Source: Caenimonas aquaedulcis (GTDB lineage: Bacteria > Pseudomonadota > Gammaproteobacteria > Burkholderiales > Burkholderiaceae_C). Taken from it: a stretch of DNA of 64,000 nt. The stretch covers positions 1,808,118 to 1,872,117 of the forward strand of contig NZ_JADWYS010000001.1 of the NCBI RefSeq assembly GCF_015831345.1, given 5' to 3'. The first letter of the stretch is position 1. Each line of letters opens with the position of its first letter. Positions 9,574 to 19,209 of the stretch are shown here, in pieces. The notes beneath the pieces are model-generated. The model saw only the letters and a list, made by a program, of their open reading frames with translations, did no database searches and was not told the DNA's origin. Made by a program: the position numbers and the translations under genes.

Positions 9574-11069
9574 TGGACGGTACTCCCTTCACCGAAACGG
9601 ATGTTCTTGCGCAGGCGTTCGCGCATGACCTTGCCGGCTTCGTTGCGCGGCAGCTTGTCGACCCGCACGATCGCGCGGGGGCGCCACGCGGCGCCCAGCT
9701 GGTCGCCGCAGCGCTGGACGATCGCCTCCTTGTCCACGGGTTCGCGCGCGGCCACGACCACCACGAGGATGTCCTTGTTGCGGGGGCCCGGCACCACGAG
9801 CACGGCGCACTCCGTCACCAGCGAGTCCTGCGCGACCACCGCTTCGACGCGACTCGCGTCGATCTTCGCGCCGGAGAGGTTGATGACATCGCTCTTGCGG
9901 CCCGACAGGTACACGCGCCCGTCTCGCGCCACCTTGCCGAAGTCGCCGCTGTAGAACCAGCCGCCACGGAAACCCTCTGCGTCCTCCCCGGCCTGCGCGC
10001 CGATGTAGCCGCTGGCCATGGTCGGCGAGCGCAGCCGCAGGCGGCCTGTCTTGCCTGCGGGAAGCGGCGCGCCGGCGTCGTCCACCGCCTGCAGTTCCAT
10101 CCACGGAAGGAGCCGGCCAGCGCACTTCGGGTCGGTCTCCTGCAGCGCGGCATCCGCCACGGCGATGAGGCCCCCTTCGGACGATCCGTAATTGACGGTG
10201 AAGCCGGGGCACACATGGCGCCGCAGCGCCGCCTGCGTCGCGGGCGTGATGGCGCCGCCCCCGGACGCGAGCACGCGAAGGTGCTCCGTCGGCTCGGCAT
10301 AGGGGGAGCCGGGCTTCGACGCCGCGTTTGCGAGATCGACTGCGGTGGAAGGCGTCGTGATCATCACGGTGATCCGCTCCCTTCGGAGGGTCTCGAAGAT
10401 GTCGCGCGCGACCAGCGTTTCGGGCACGGTCACGGCCGCGCCCGCATAGAGCGGTCGCAACCAGTAGTGGAAGGCGAAGGGCATGCCCGCGCCCATGGCG
10501 ATCAGCACCCGGTCCGTCGGGAAATTCGGATAGACGGTGCGCACGAGATGCGCACCGACGATGAGCGCGCCCGCGGTGAAGCCCATGGCTTTCGGCTGCC
10601 CGGTGGTGCCGGACGAAGTGCCGATGCGCCAAAGGGCATCCGGCGCCACATCGGCCATGCGCACACGGGGCGCGGCCTTGCGCTGGGCGTCGAGATCCTG
10701 GAGCGAGATGAGGGGGCAGGCCGTGCCCAGGCGCTGCGCGCGATCCGCCGGGAGGTTGTGCACGATGAACTTGACGCCGCAGGCACGCGCCAACTCTTCG
10801 CGGCCGTCACCCCGGTTGCCTTTGGGCAGCGCCACGGACACGGCGCCCAGGTAAGCCAGCGCGAGCGTGGCGACGATCATCGGGCGCGCACCGAAGACCT
10901 GCAGCTCGACGCGGTCGTCCTGCGAGATACCGGCGGCGGCGAGCTGCGACGCGAGCCAGGCCACCTGGCCCATGAGCTGGCCGTAGGTGAGTTCGCCGGG
11001 CGGTCCGATCCACGCCGGGCTGTCCGGATGGAACAGCGCATTGCGGCCGATGGCTTCGACGATATTCAT
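9570..11069 (-). CDS. Class I adenylate-forming enzyme (acyl/aryl-CoA ligase-like)
   Basis: 499 aa, ANL superfamily. Visible motifs: TSSGTTGQPK phosphate loop, YGSSEGG adenine-binding motif, YSGDFGK with the conserved aspartate, hinge GRKSDVINLSGAKID, and the C-terminal catalytic lysine in RNEAGKVMRERL. It would activate a carboxylic acid with ATP, probably forming the CoA thioester. The acid cannot be told from sequence. The ATG at 11069 is preceded by AGGAGGGAGCC and starts in MNIVEAIGRNALFHPD; the frame is open further upstream but crosses gpsA. Operon with the Bug-family gene. Confidence 0.85.
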   Translation of the reverse strand: MNIVEAIGRNALFHPDSPAWIGPPGELTYGQLMGQVAWLASQLAAAGISQDDRVELQVFGARPMIVATLALAYLGAVSVALPKGNRGDGREELARACGVKFIVHNLPADRAQRLGTACPLISLQDLDAQRKAAPRVRMADVAPDALWRIGTSSGTTGQPKAMGFTAGALIVGAHLVRTVYPNFPTDRVLIAMGAGMPFAFHYWLRPLYAGAAVTVPETLVARDIFETLRRERITVMITTPSTAVDLANAASKPGSPYAEPTEHLRVLASGGGAITPATQAALRRHVCPGFTVNYGSSEGGLIAVADAALQETDPKCAGRLLPWMELQAVDDAGAPLPAGKTGRLRLRSPTMASGYIGAQAGEDAEGFRGGWFYSGDFGKVARDGRVYLSGRKSDVINLSGAKIDASRVEAVVAQDSLVTECAVLVVPGPRNKDILVVVVAAREPVDKEAIVQRCGDQLGAAWRPRAIVRVDKLPRNEAGKVMRERLRKNIRFGEGSTVQ

Positions 11070-11138
11070 CCTCGGGGGCTCCCTCCTGCGGTTGAGTTGA
11101 TTATGGCGGGACAGTTTCGGCTCCGCGAGAATCACGGA

Positions 11139-11459
11139 ATGGAAACCACTTATGCAACCCAGGCGCCCGACCGCCAGGCGGTGGACGCGATGCCGGGCGC
11201 CACCCTGCTCGAATTCGGCACCCCGTGGTGCGGCTGGTGCCGCGGTGCGCAGCCGGCGATTGCGACCGCGATGGCGTCGCACCCGAAGGTGCGCCACCTG
11301 AAGGTCGAAGACGGCAGCGGGCGGCCCCTGGGCAGGAGTTATCGCGTCAAGCTGTGGCCCACGCTCATCTTCCTGCGCGATGGCGTGGAGGTCTCGCGGC
11401 TCGTGCGGCCGGACGATGCCGGATCGATCGCGCAGGCGCTGGCGGCGATCGACGCCTAG
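11139..11459 (+). CDS. Thioredoxin-fold protein
   Basis: 106 aa, no signal peptide, so cytosolic. The active-site motif is WCGWC (C31, C34) in [13 protein letters not shown], with the cis-proline loop [12 protein letters not shown]. The CGWC dipeptide differs from canonical CGPC and suggests an altered redox potential or a thiol-reductase niche role. Single gene, divergent from the acyl-adenylating enzyme and convergent with gpsA, overlapping the gpsA stop by 4 bp. Confidence 0.85.
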   Translation: METTYATQAPDRQAVDAMPGATLLEFGTPWCGWCRGAQPAIATAMASHPKVRHLKVEDGSGRPLGRSYRVKLWPTLIFLRDGVEVSRLVRPDDAGSIAQALAAIDA

Positions 11460-12463
11460 CCTTCGCTTTCGGTACGCGCTTCGCGGCCCATCAGGTCCGC
11501 GACCGCGTCGGCCGGCGACAGCCGCCCGTCGAGCAAGGCGACGACCGACCGGGCGATGGGCATGTCGACGCCCAGCCGCTGTGCGCGCTGCACCACCGTG
11601 CGCGCGCAGTACACGCCTTCGGCGACATGGCCCAGCGACTGCAGCGCCTGCGGCAGGCTGTCGCCGCGCGCGAGCAGCAGGCCGATGCGGCGATTGCGGC
11701 TCAGGTCGCCCGTGGCGGTGAGCACGAGGTCGCCCAGGCCGGACAGCCCCATGAAAGTCTCGGCGCGCGCGCCAAGCGCGAGGCCGAGGCGGGTCATTTC
11801 GGCCAGGCCGCGCGTGATCAGCGCGGCACGCGCATTCAGGCCGAGCCCGAGTCCGTCGCACAGGCCCGTAGCGATCGCGAGGACGTTTTTCACCGCGCCG
11901 CCGATCTCGACGCCGGCGATGTCGTCGTTGCCGTAGACCCGCACCGACGGGCCGTGCACCGCCGCTACCAGCAGGTCGCGAACCTGCGCATGCTCGCTCG
12001 CGGCGACGAGCGCGGTCGGGCGGCCTTGCGCGACTTCCTGCGCGAAGCTCGGCCCGCTCAGCACACCCGCCATCAAACGGGGCGCGACCGCGGCGCGGAT
12101 TTCGTGCCCCAGCAGGCCCGGCGAGCCGCCGGCCGGTTCCTCGAAACCCTTGCACAGCCACGCGACGGGTGCGGCGCACCCATCCAGGGCCGCCAGCACG
12201 CCGCGCAGGCCCGACATGGGCGTGGCGACGATCACAAGTTCATGGGTATCCGCGAGGGCGCGCAGCCCGCCGGCCGGCGTGGCGGCGATGGAAACGGACA
12301 CCGGCAGGTCGATGCCGGGCAGGTAGCGTTCGTTACGCCGGCTCGCCGACAGGCCGGCGGCCTGCGCCGGATCGCGCGACCAGAGCGAGACCTCATGGCG
12401 CCCGGCGATGCTGACCGCCAGGGCGGTTCCCCATGCGCCGGCGCCGAGGATCGCGACCTTCAT
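11456..12463 (-). CDS. gpsA: NAD(P)-dependent glycerol-3-phosphate dehydrogenase
   Basis: 335 aa; reduces dihydroxyacetone phosphate to sn-glycerol-3-phosphate for phospholipid synthesis. The Rossmann motif GAGAWG is at residues 7-12, the catalytic lysine is in [15 protein letters not shown], and the C-terminal block includes [13 protein letters not shown] and [10 protein letters not shown]. Last gene of the rhodanese-grxC-secB-gpsA run, an order I recall as conserved in Beta- and Gammaproteobacteria. Confidence 0.95.
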   Translation of the reverse strand: MKVAILGAGAWGTALAVSIAGRHEVSLWSRDPAQAAGLSASRRNERYLPGIDLPVSVSIAATPAGGLRALADTHELVIVATPMSGLRGVLAALDGCAAPVAWLCKGFEEPAGGSPGLLGHEIRAAVAPRLMAGVLSGPSFAQEVAQGRPTALVAASEHAQVRDLLVAAVHGPSVRVYGNDDIAGVEIGGAVKNVLAIATGLCDGLGLGLNARAALITRGLAEMTRLGLALGARAETFMGLSGLGDLVLTATGDLSRNRRIGLLLARGDSLPQALQSLGHVAEGVYCARTVVQRAQRLGVDMPIARSVVALLDGRLSPADAVADLMGREARTESEG

Positions 12464-12489
12464 GACGGCAGGCGCCTTCCGAGCGGCGC

Positions 12490-12963
12490 TCAGGCCGTGG
12501 TGATGATCTGCGAGGGTTCGTTGGCGGCGGCCTGGTCCTGCGCGGCGCGCTGCTGCTCGTACATCATCTGGAAGTTGATCTCGGCCAGGTGCACGGGCGG
12601 GAAGCCGGCGCGCGTGACGAGGTCGGCGACGGTGGCGCGCAGGTACGGATAGACGATCTGCGGGCAGGCGATGCCCATGACCTGGTCCAGCTGGTCCTGC
12701 GGCAGGTTGCGGATCTCGAAGATGCCGGCCTGCTTGGCCTCGACGAGGAACATCGTCTTGTCCTTGATCTTGGTCGTGACCGTGGCGGTGACGCTGATCT
12801 CGAACACGCCTTCGGCGGCCTGCAGCGCTTCGACGCCGAGCTGGATGTCGACAGCGGGCTGTTCCTGCTCGATGAGGATGGCGGGCGAGTTGGGCTGCTC
12901 GATCGACGCTTCCTTCAGGTAGATGCGCTGGATCTGGAACACGGGGTCTTGCTGGTCGGCCAT
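12490..12963 (-). CDS. secB: Protein-export chaperone SecB
   Basis: 157 aa; homotetrameric cytosolic chaperone that keeps preproteins unfolded and hands them to SecA. Conserved stretches: [35 protein letters not shown] and the C-terminal [19 protein letters not shown] block. The acidic/hydrophobic C-tail ([10 protein letters not shown]) is short. Lies 26 bp after gpsA's start and 106 bp downstream of grxC, within the same operon, with a possible attenuator upstream (12990-13015). Confidence 0.96.
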   Translation of the reverse strand: MADQQDPVFQIQRIYLKEASIEQPNSPAILIEQEQPAVDIQLGVEALQAAEGVFEISVTATVTTKIKDKTMFLVEAKQAGIFEIRNLPQDQLDQVMGIACPQIVYPYLRATVADLVTRAGFPPVHLAEINFQMMYEQQRAAQDQAAANEPSQIITTA

Positions 12964-12989
12964 GATGGATTCTTTCGGGTCAATACAAA

Positions 12990-13015
12990 GGCCCGTCGGG
13001 TGTACCGAGCGGGCC
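12990..13015 (-). terminator. Possible attenuating hairpin between grxC and secB
   Basis: On the minus strand GGCCCG ... CGGGCC arms, with inner TCGG/CCGA pairing, are followed by only three Ts (TTTG). It could be a weak terminator, an mRNA processing or stability hairpin. The short T-run makes strong termination unlikely. Confidence 0.35.
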
Positions 13016-13069
13016 GGATGGGAAGAGCGCGATTATCTCAGGACGCGGGAGGCGCCCCGCGCGGGGCGA

Positions 13070-13330
13070 TCAGCCGCCGTTCAGGAGCGGGACGAGCCCG
13101 CCGCGGCTGTCCAACGCCACGAGTTCGTCGCAGCCGCCGACGTGCGTGTCGCCGATGAAGATCTGCGGCACGGTGCGCCGCCCGGTGATCTCCATCATCT
13201 TCATGCGTTCCTGCGGATTCATGTCGACGCGGATCTCGTCGATCTGGGTGACGCCCTTGGAGGCGAGGACTTGCTTGGCGCGAATGCAGTAGGGGCAAAC
13301 GGCCGTCGTGTACATCTTGACTGGCTGCAT
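13070..13330 (-). CDS. grxC: Glutaredoxin 3
   Basis: 86 aa, full family length; GSH-dependent dithiol oxidoreductase. Active site CPYC at residues 12-15 (TTAVCPYCIRAKQVL), the TVPQIF cis-proline motif, and the GGCDELVALDSRGGL glutathione-binding end are all present. Between the rhodanese and secB genes, in the conserved order. Confidence 0.95.
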   Translation of the reverse strand: MQPVKMYTTAVCPYCIRAKQVLASKGVTQIDEIRVDMNPQERMKMMEITGRRTVPQIFIGDTHVGGCDELVALDSRGGLVPLLNGG

Positions 13331-13342
13331 GGGAGGAGGGCC

Positions 13343-13750
13343 TCAGGATTTCTCAACCGGCAGGTTAGCCTCTTTCCAGGATTTCAGGCCGCCCGCGAGC
13401 ACTTGGGCCTGCTCGTAACCCAGTTTCTTGGCCGTGGCCAGCGCACGGTTGGCCCGCGCGCCGCTGGCGCACACCAGGATCAGCGGGACGGTCTTGTTCT
13501 TGACGACTTCGGGAAGCCGCTGCTCGAGCTGGCCCAGCGGCACGTTCTTCGCGCCGCCCACGTGGCCGGCGGCGAACTCTTCGGTTTCGCTCACGTCCAC
13601 CACCACCGCGCGGTCGCGGTTGATCAGCTGGACGGCCGCGGCGCTGCCGATGCCCCCCGCGGTCGCGCCGGCGACCAGCGGCCACATCAGCATGCCGCCC
13701 GAGGCGATGGCCACCGACAGGAGCATCCAGTTATCGAGAATGAATTTCAC
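13343..13750 (-). CDS. Membrane-anchored rhodanese-like protein
   Basis: 135 aa. An N-terminal membrane segment (about residues 6-28, NWMLLSVAIASGGMLMWPLV) is followed by a single rhodanese domain, with the active-site cysteine in LVCASGARANRA. It probably transfers or senses sulfane sulfur; substrate unknown. Start set at GTG 13748-13750, which has an AAGGAAAG ribosome-binding site 3-10 bases upstream. The longer TTG reading at 13783 has none. First gene of the rhodanese-grxC-secB-gpsA operon. Confidence 0.88.
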   Translation of the reverse strand: MKFILDNWMLLSVAIASGGMLMWPLVAGATAGGIGSAAAVQLINRDRAVVVDVSETEEFAAGHVGGAKNVPLGQLEQRLPEVVKNKTVPLILVCASGARANRALATAKKLGYEQAQVLAGGLKSWKEANLPVEKS

Positions 13751-13793
13751 GTCTTTCCTTGGGTTGAAGCCCGGCAAGGGCAACCTGCGATTC

Positions 13794-13799
13794 TAAAAT
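13794..13799 (+). promoter_or_regulatory. Putative -10 element of gpmA
   Basis: TAAAAT 52 bp before the gpmA ATG, in the gap between divergent rhodanese and gpmA genes. Five of six match to the -10 consensus; no clear -35. Confidence 0.35.
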
Positions 13800-13850
13800 G
13801 ACGGCTGTCCCCGCACCTTCCCCCTCCCCTTTCCTTTCACTTCCCCGCCC

Positions 13851-14594
13851 ATGCACAAACTCGTCCTGATCCGCCACGGCGAATCGACCTGGAACCTCGA
13901 AAACCGCTTCACCGGCTGGACTGACGTCGACCTGACGCCCACCGGGGTCGAGCAGGCGAAGGCCGCCGGCCGCCTGCTCAAGGCCGAGGGCTACGACTTC
14001 GACCTCTGCTACACGAGCGTGCTCAAGCGCGCGACCCGCACGCTGTGGCATTGCCTGGACGAGATGGACCGCACCTGGCTGCCCGTCGCCCATTCCTGGC
14101 GCCTGAACGAGCGGCACTACGGGGGCCTGCAGGGCCTGAACAAGGCCGAGACGGCCCGCAAGTACGGGGACGCGCAGGTGCTGGCCTGGCGGCGCAGCTA
14201 CGACACCCCGCCGCCGCCGCTGGAGCCCGGCGACCCGCGCAGCGAGCGCGGCGACGTGCGCTACGCGAAGCTGGACCCGGCGCAGGTTCCCCTCACCGAG
14301 TGCCTGAAGGACACGGTGGCGCGCGTGCTGCCCTTCTGGAACGAGTCCATGTCGGCAGCGATCAAGTCCGGCCGGCGCGTGGTGGTGGCCGCCCATGGCA
14401 ACTCGATCCGCGCGCTGGTGAAGTACCTGGACGGCATCTCCGATTCGGACATCGTCGGCCTGAACATCCCCAACGGGATCCCGCTGGTGTACGAACTCGA
14501 CGAGCACCTGAAGCCCCTGCGCAGCTACTACCTCGGCGACGCGGAGGCCGCGGTCCGGGCGGCCGCGGCGGTCGCGCACCAAGGCAAGGCATGA
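13851..14594 (+). CDS. gpmA: 2,3-bisphosphoglycerate-dependent phosphoglycerate mutase
   Basis: 247 aa; interconverts 3- and 2-phosphoglycerate in glycolysis and gluconeogenesis. The phosphohistidine motif is IRHGES with His9. [37 protein letters not shown] and the second catalytic histidine in [17 protein letters not shown] follow. Length matches dPGM, not the cofactor-independent enzyme. Single-gene unit, divergent from the rhodanese operon. Confidence 0.96.
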   Translation: MHKLVLIRHGESTWNLENRFTGWTDVDLTPTGVEQAKAAGRLLKAEGYDFDLCYTSVLKRATRTLWHCLDEMDRTWLPVAHSWRLNERHYGGLQGLNKAETARKYGDAQVLAWRRSYDTPPPPLEPGDPRSERGDVRYAKLDPAQVPLTECLKDTVARVLPFWNESMSAAIKSGRRVVVAAHGNSIRALVKYLDGISDSDIVGLNIPNGIPLVYELDEHLKPLRSYYLGDAEAAVRAAAAVAHQGKA

Positions 14595-14743
14595 ATCGCC
14601 CTGCTGCGAGGCAGGTAAAGGCCGGGTAAATGGCGTGAGTTTTGCACGATTGGGACAAAGGGCCGGAACCCTTGCGCAATGGATGCGTCAGAACCCCTTC
14701 CCAGGTGTATATTTTCAGCAGTAGAGGACAGGATTCACTCCCC

Positions 14744-16201
14744 ATGAGCCACAAACTCAAGACAGCCGGCTGGATTTCCGTAGGCGCATTGGCCGGCGCG
14801 CTGACGACGGTGTCGCTGCAGACGGTCGCGCGCGGCTCGCTCTCCCCGATGCCGCTGGAAGAAATGCAGCAGCTCGCGCAGGTCTTCGGCATCATCAAGA
14901 CCGACTACGTGGAGCCGGTGGACGAGCGCAAGCTGATCCAGGACGCGATCGGCGGCATGGTGTCCAACCTCGACCCGCACTCGCAGTTCATGGACAAGAA
15001 GACCTTCAAGGAATTCCGCGAGAGCACGTCCGGCCGCTTCATCGGCGTGGGCATCGAAATCTCGCAGGAAGAAGGCCTCGTCAAGGTCGTCTCGCCCATC
15101 GAAGGCTCGCCCGCGTACCGCGCCGGCCTGAAGCCCAACGACCTGATCACCAAGATCGACGACACCGCGGTGAAGGGCCTGACGCTCAGCGACGCCGTCA
15201 AGCGCATGCGTGGCGAGCCGGGCACCAAGGTGATGCTCACCATCTACCGCAAGGACGAGAACCGCTCCTTCCCCGTCACCGTGACGCGCGAGGAAATCAA
15301 GACGCAATCGGTGCGCTCGAAGGTCGTGGAGCCGGGCTACGCGTGGATCCGCATCTCGCAGTTCCAGGAACGCACCGTCGACGACTTCGTGCGCAAGATC
15401 GAGGAAATCTACAAGGCCGAGCCGAACCTCAAGGGCCTCGTGCTGGACCTGCGCAACGACCCGGGCGGCCTGCTCGATGGCGCGATCGCCGTGTCCGCGG
15501 CCTTCCTGCCGGAGCGCGTGAACGTGGTGTCCACGAACGGCCAGCTGGCGGACAGCAAGTTCACCTACCTCGCCTCGCCGGAGTTCTACATGCGCCGCAG
15601 CGGCGCGGACCCGCTGCGCCGCCTGCCGGCCGCGCTGAAGAGCGTGCCGCTGGTGGTGCTGGTCAACGAAGGCTCGGCCTCCGCGAGCGAGATCGTCGCC
15701 GGCGCGCTGCAGGACTACCACCGCGGCATCGTGCTGGGCAGCCAGACCTTCGGCAAGGGCTCCGTGCAGACCGTGCGCTGCCTGGACCTCGCCTACCGCG
15801 GCGACAACTGCCCGACCAACGGCCTGAAGCTCACCACGGCCAAGTACTACACCCCCAGCGGCCGCTCGATCCAGGCCAAGGGCATCGTGCCGGACGTGAT
15901 GGTGGACGAATTCGAGGAAGGCAACGTCTTCGCCGCGCTGCGCACCCGTGAAGCCGACCTGGACAAGCACCTGGTCGTCGGCGCGAACGACGCCAAGGAC
16001 GCCGCGCGCGACAAGCTGCGCGAGGAAGCCCGCAAGAAGGCCGAAGAGGAAGCCAAGCGCCCCGCCGCCGAGCGCAAGGTCACCGAATTCGGTGGCGAGA
16101 AGGACTTCCAGCTCGTGCAGGCGCTGAACCAGCTCAAGGGCCGCCCGGTGCTGATCAGCAAGACGCAGATCGTCGAGAACAAGGCCGAGAAGACCAACTG
16201 A
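14744..16201 (+). CDS. S41-family C-terminal processing protease (CtpA-like)
   Basis: 485 aa. N-terminal signal-anchor (TAGWISVGALAGALTTVSLQ), a PDZ domain (about residues 90-170, with GIGIEISQEEG-type and GSPAYRAGLKPND motifs), then the tail-specific protease domain. The Ser-Lys dyad is readable: Ser in NEGSASASEI and Lys in QTFGKGSVQT. The C-terminus is a charged helix rich in Glu/Lys (EEARKKAEEEAKR). Periplasmic; such proteases trim cell-wall hydrolases or their regulators. Start at MSHKLKTAG because upstream codons are non-coding in character. Followed by an intrinsic terminator. Confidence 0.93.
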   Translation: MSHKLKTAGWISVGALAGALTTVSLQTVARGSLSPMPLEEMQQLAQVFGIIKTDYVEPVDERKLIQDAIGGMVSNLDPHSQFMDKKTFKEFRESTSGRFIGVGIEISQEEGLVKVVSPIEGSPAYRAGLKPNDLITKIDDTAVKGLTLSDAVKRMRGEPGTKVMLTIYRKDENRSFPVTVTREEIKTQSVRSKVVEPGYAWIRISQFQERTVDDFVRKIEEIYKAEPNLKGLVLDLRNDPGGLLDGAIAVSAAFLPERVNVVSTNGQLADSKFTYLASPEFYMRRSGADPLRRLPAALKSVPLVVLVNEGSASASEIVAGALQDYHRGIVLGSQTFGKGSVQTVRCLDLAYRGDNCPTNGLKLTTAKYYTPSGRSIQAKGIVPDVMVDEFEEGNVFAALRTREADLDKHLVVGANDAKDAARDKLREEARKKAEEEAKRPAAERKVTEFGGEKDFQLVQALNQLKGRPVLISKTQIVENKAEKTN

Positions 16202-16218
16202 TCTTCCGCCCTCCCTGG

Positions 16219-16245
16219 AAAAAGCCGGCAGCAGCCGGCTTTTTT
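16219..16245 (+). terminator. Intrinsic terminator after the CtpA-like gene
   Basis: Perfect 11-bp stem AAAAAGCCGGC / GCCGGCTTTTT with an AGCA loop and a run of six Ts, 17 bp after the protease stop. The symmetrical A-tract means it could also act on the other strand, but no gene ends there. Confidence 0.85.
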
Positions 16246-16268
16246 CTTTCCGCGCCACAATCGCGGGC

Positions 16269-17021
16269 ATGACGGACGAGCAGCTCCTGCGATATTCCCG
16301 CCACATCCTGCTCGACGAGATCGGGGTGGAGGGACAGGAGCGCATCGCCACCGGCCGCGCACTGGTGATCGGCGCGGGCGGGCTCGGGTCGCCCGTCGCG
16401 CTGTACCTCGGCAGCGCGGGCGTGGGCCGGATCACGCTGGTGGACCATGACACGGTGGACCTCACCAACCTGCAGCGGCAGATCGCGCACAACATGGCGC
16501 GCGTGGGCGCTTCGAAGGTCGAATCCGCACGCGAGGCGGTCGGGGCGATCAACCCCGAGGCCGTCGTATGCACCGTTCACGCACGCGCCGATGCGGCGCT
16601 GCTCGATGAGCTGGTGCCCGCCGCCGACGTCGTCATCGACTGCTGCGACAACTTCAAGACCCGCCACGCGATCAACGCGGCCTGCGTGAAGCACCGCAAG
16701 CCGCTGGTGTCGGGCGCGGCGATCCGCTTCGATGGCCAGTTGTCGGTGTACGACACGCGCGATGCGGCATCGCCGTGCTATGCCTGCGTGTTCCCGCCCG
16801 ACGACGACTTCGAGGAGACACGCTGCGCGACCATGGGCGTGTTCGCGCCGCTGGTGGGCATCATCGGCGCCATGCAGGCGGCGGAGGCGCTGAAGCTGTT
16901 GTGCGGTGCCGGTGAATCGATGGCGGGGCGGCTGCAGATGCTGGATGGCAGGCGGATGGAATGGACGGAGATGCGGGTGCCGAGGAACGCGTCGTGCCCC
17001 GTCTGCGCGTCAGGGCGCTGA
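16269..17021 (+). CDS. moeB: MoeB/ThiF-family sulfur-carrier adenylyltransferase
   Basis: 250 aa, E1-like fold. ATP-binding GAGGLG at residues 35-40, LTNLQRQIAHN, the conserved IDCCDNFKTR strand and FPPDD loop; the final CPVC (NASCPVCASG) with an earlier CYAC forms the expected zinc site. It adenylates the C-terminal Gly-Gly of MoaD- or ThiS-type sulfur carriers. MoeB versus ThiF cannot be settled because no moaD or thiS is adjacent; moeB is used for the closest length match. Preceded by the terminator at 16219-16245 and convergent with the Ldh gene (12-bp overlap). Confidence 0.87.
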   Translation: MTDEQLLRYSRHILLDEIGVEGQERIATGRALVIGAGGLGSPVALYLGSAGVGRITLVDHDTVDLTNLQRQIAHNMARVGASKVESAREAVGAINPEAVVCTVHARADAALLDELVPAADVVIDCCDNFKTRHAINAACVKHRKPLVSGAAIRFDGQLSVYDTRDAASPCYACVFPPDDDFEETRCATMGVFAPLVGIIGAMQAAEALKLLCGAGESMAGRLQMLDGRRMEWTEMRVPRNASCPVCASGR

Positions 17022-18026
17022 ACCGGCGAGCGACTGCAGCTGCGCGGCCAGCGCGTCGGGAAGCTCGAGTCCATGCGCCGACGCCTTCTCATGCAGCGCA
17101 GCCCGCCTTTGCCCGGCGAGCCGCACGCCTTCATCGACGAGCATTTCCGCAACCAGTGCCTCCATCCGGTCGAAGTACACCTCGCTGCCCGCCAGCGCCG
17201 CCGGATCGACCAGCAGGAAGGCCTGCCCGATGCGCGGCGCATTGCCTTCGTCGACGAAGAAGGACGACGCCTCGAAGCCGAAGTTCGCGCCCGTGAGCGC
17301 CACCACCAGCAGTTCGACGATCAGCGCGAGCATGGAGCCCTTGGTGCTGCTCGCGGCCCCCACCGGGAGCATCGAGCCCTCCAGTCCCGCGCGTGGGTCC
17401 GTGGTGGGCTCGCCCTGCGCATCCAGGGCCCACCCGGGGGGAATGGACCGGCCTTCCTTCGCCGCGACCATGAGCTTGCCGCGCGCGACTTCCGAAAGCG
17501 ACAGGTCGATGAGCAGGGGCGCATCGCTCCGGCGCGCAAACGCGGCCGCGACGGGGTTCGTTCCGAACACCGGATGACGCCCTCCCGCCGCCGGCATCGC
17601 CGCCGGCGAGTTGGCGAAGCCCAGCCCCACGAGTCCCGCGGCAACGGCCGGCCGCAGGTGATCGACCACCACCCCCGCATGATGGCTGGCCGTCACGCCG
17701 GCAAAGCACACGCCGAGTTCCTTCGCGATGGCGATGCCTTCGCGCACCGCGAGATCGCACGCGGGAAACGCGAGGCCCTGCTTCGCATCGACCAGCAGCG
17801 CGGCGCCTTTGCGACGGAGCACTTGCGCCATCGCCGCGCCGTCGGCCCGGCCATTGCGCAGGTGCGTCGCGTATTGCGCCACACGCGACAGGCCGTGCGA
17901 GGCGATGCCCTGCGCTTCGGCGAGCACGAGCGCCCTCGCCGTGCTCGCCGCCATCTGCTCGCCCGCGCCCGCGCGCCGCAGGGCCCGCCGCGCCAGGTCG
18001 GCGGCTTCGTCGAGGGACAGCCGCAT
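17010..18026 (-). CDS. Ldh/MDH2-family NAD(P)-dependent dehydrogenase
   Basis: 338 aa, belonging to the malate/L-lactate/ureidoglycolate/sulfolactate dehydrogenase family that lacks a Rossmann GxGxxG. Motifs: EAQGIASHGLSRVAQYATHL, VTASHHAGVVVDHLRPAV, FGTNPVAAAFARR, and the STKGSMLALIVELL segment. It likely oxidises a 2-hydroxy acid or sugar acid. The ATG at 18026 lies two bases after the UxaA stop, so it forms an operon with the two UxaA-type genes and may act on the same sugar acid or its product (inference). Confidence 0.87.
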   Translation of the reverse strand: MRLSLDEAADLARRALRRAGAGEQMAASTARALVLAEAQGIASHGLSRVAQYATHLRNGRADGAAMAQVLRRKGAALLVDAKQGLAFPACDLAVREGIAIAKELGVCFAGVTASHHAGVVVDHLRPAVAAGLVGLGFANSPAAMPAAGGRHPVFGTNPVAAAFARRSDAPLLIDLSLSEVARGKLMVAAKEGRSIPPGWALDAQGEPTTDPRAGLEGSMLPVGAASSTKGSMLALIVELLVVALTGANFGFEASSFFVDEGNAPRIGQAFLLVDPAALAGSEVYFDRMEALVAEMLVDEGVRLAGQRRAALHEKASAHGLELPDALAAQLQSLAGSAP

Positions 18027-18028
18027 GC

Positions 18029-19204
18029 TCACGCCGATTCGTACAGGCGCGTGAGCACGAACTCGCGGTGGCCGAGCGCCTCCGCCGCCGTGAGCCGCCC
18101 GTTCGCGGTGCGCAGCATGCATTCGAGTAGCCGGTCGCCGGCCTGGTCGAGGTTGATCTCCCGCTGCAGCAGGCCCGAGGTATCGACATCGATGTGCTCG
18201 CCCATCAGGCGCACCGTGCGCGGGTTGGCGCAGATCTTGATCACCGGCAGGATCGGGTTGCCGATCACGTTGCCCTGGCCGGTCGGGAAGAAGTGCACCG
18301 CATAACCGGAGGCCGCGCACAGCGTGACCATCTCGGCCGCCGCGCTCGACGAATCCATGAACCACAGGCCCGGATGCGCCGGCACCTCGGCCTTGTCGAT
18401 CACGCCGTCCACCGTGCACTTGCGGCCGATCTTCTGGATGTTGCCCAGCGCCTTTTCCTCGATGGTCGTGAGGCCGCCCGCGATGTTGCCCTTGGTGGGC
18501 TGCGAGTCCGACAGGTCACTCGTCTTGTGGCGGTTGATGACCTCCTGGTAGCGGTCGAACATGAACATGAACTTCTCGCGCACCGCATCGTTCGCGCAAC
18601 GCGCGGCGACGATGTGCTCGCCGCCCGTGAGCTCCGTCGTTTCGCCGAAGCACAGGTACGCGCCGAGCGGGTGCAGTTTGTCGAAGGCGTTGCCCACGGT
18701 GGGGTTCGCGCCGCAACCCGAGGTCGTGTCGGACTCGCCGCACTTGGTCGACACCCACAGCTCGGCGATGCCGCATCGCTCGCGCTGCTTTTCGCTCGCC
18801 CACTGCACATACTCACGCGCGGCCTTGCTCGCGCGCATGATGGTGTCGTGGTCCCCGTGGCCCTCGATGCCGAAGCCGGTGACGGGCTTGCCGGTCGCGG
18901 CGATGCCGTCGACCACCTTCTTCGTCCATCCCTCTTCGATGCCGATGACCACCACCGCCGCCACGTTGGGGTTGCAGCCGGTGCCGATCAACGTGCGGAA
19001 GTGCAGCTCGAGGTCAGCGCCGAATTGCAGCCGCCCGTACGGGTGCGGGATCGCCAGCGCGCCCTTGATGTTGTGCGCGACCGCTTCGGCGGCGGCGTTG
19101 GACAGGTCGTCGAGCGGCAGGACGATGACGTGGTTGCGCACGCCCACGCGGCCGTTCTCGCGGCGGTAGCCGAGGAAGGTGGTGTCGGAGTGGATGAGGG
19201 GCAT
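18029..19204 (-). CDS. UxaA-family dehydratase, large (C-terminal) part
   Basis: 391 aa, the altronate/galactarate dehydratase C-terminal domain. Typical blocks: [62 protein letters not shown], and [16 protein letters not shown]. It dehydrates an aldonic or related sugar acid, with Fe or Mn. Here the SAF domain is a separate gene (19210-19491), as in many two-component UxaA-like enzymes. Start at ATG 19204; a GTG at 19213 overlapping the upstream TGA is an alternative adding three residues. Confidence 0.9.
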   Translation of the reverse strand: MPLIHSDTTFLGYRRENGRVGVRNHVIVLPLDDLSNAAAEAVAHNIKGALAIPHPYGRLQFGADLELHFRTLIGTGCNPNVAAVVVIGIEEGWTKKVVDGIAATGKPVTGFGIEGHGDHDTIMRASKAAREYVQWASEKQRERCGIAELWVSTKCGESDTTSGCGANPTVGNAFDKLHPLGAYLCFGETTELTGGEHIVAARCANDAVREKFMFMFDRYQEVINRHKTSDLSDSQPTKGNIAGGLTTIEEKALGNIQKIGRKCTVDGVIDKAEVPAHPGLWFMDSSSAAAEMVTLCAASGYAVHFFPTGQGNVIGNPILPVIKICANPRTVRLMGEHIDVDTSGLLQREINLDQAGDRLLECMLRTANGRLTAAEALGHREFVLTRLYESA

Positions 19205-19209
19205 GCCGT

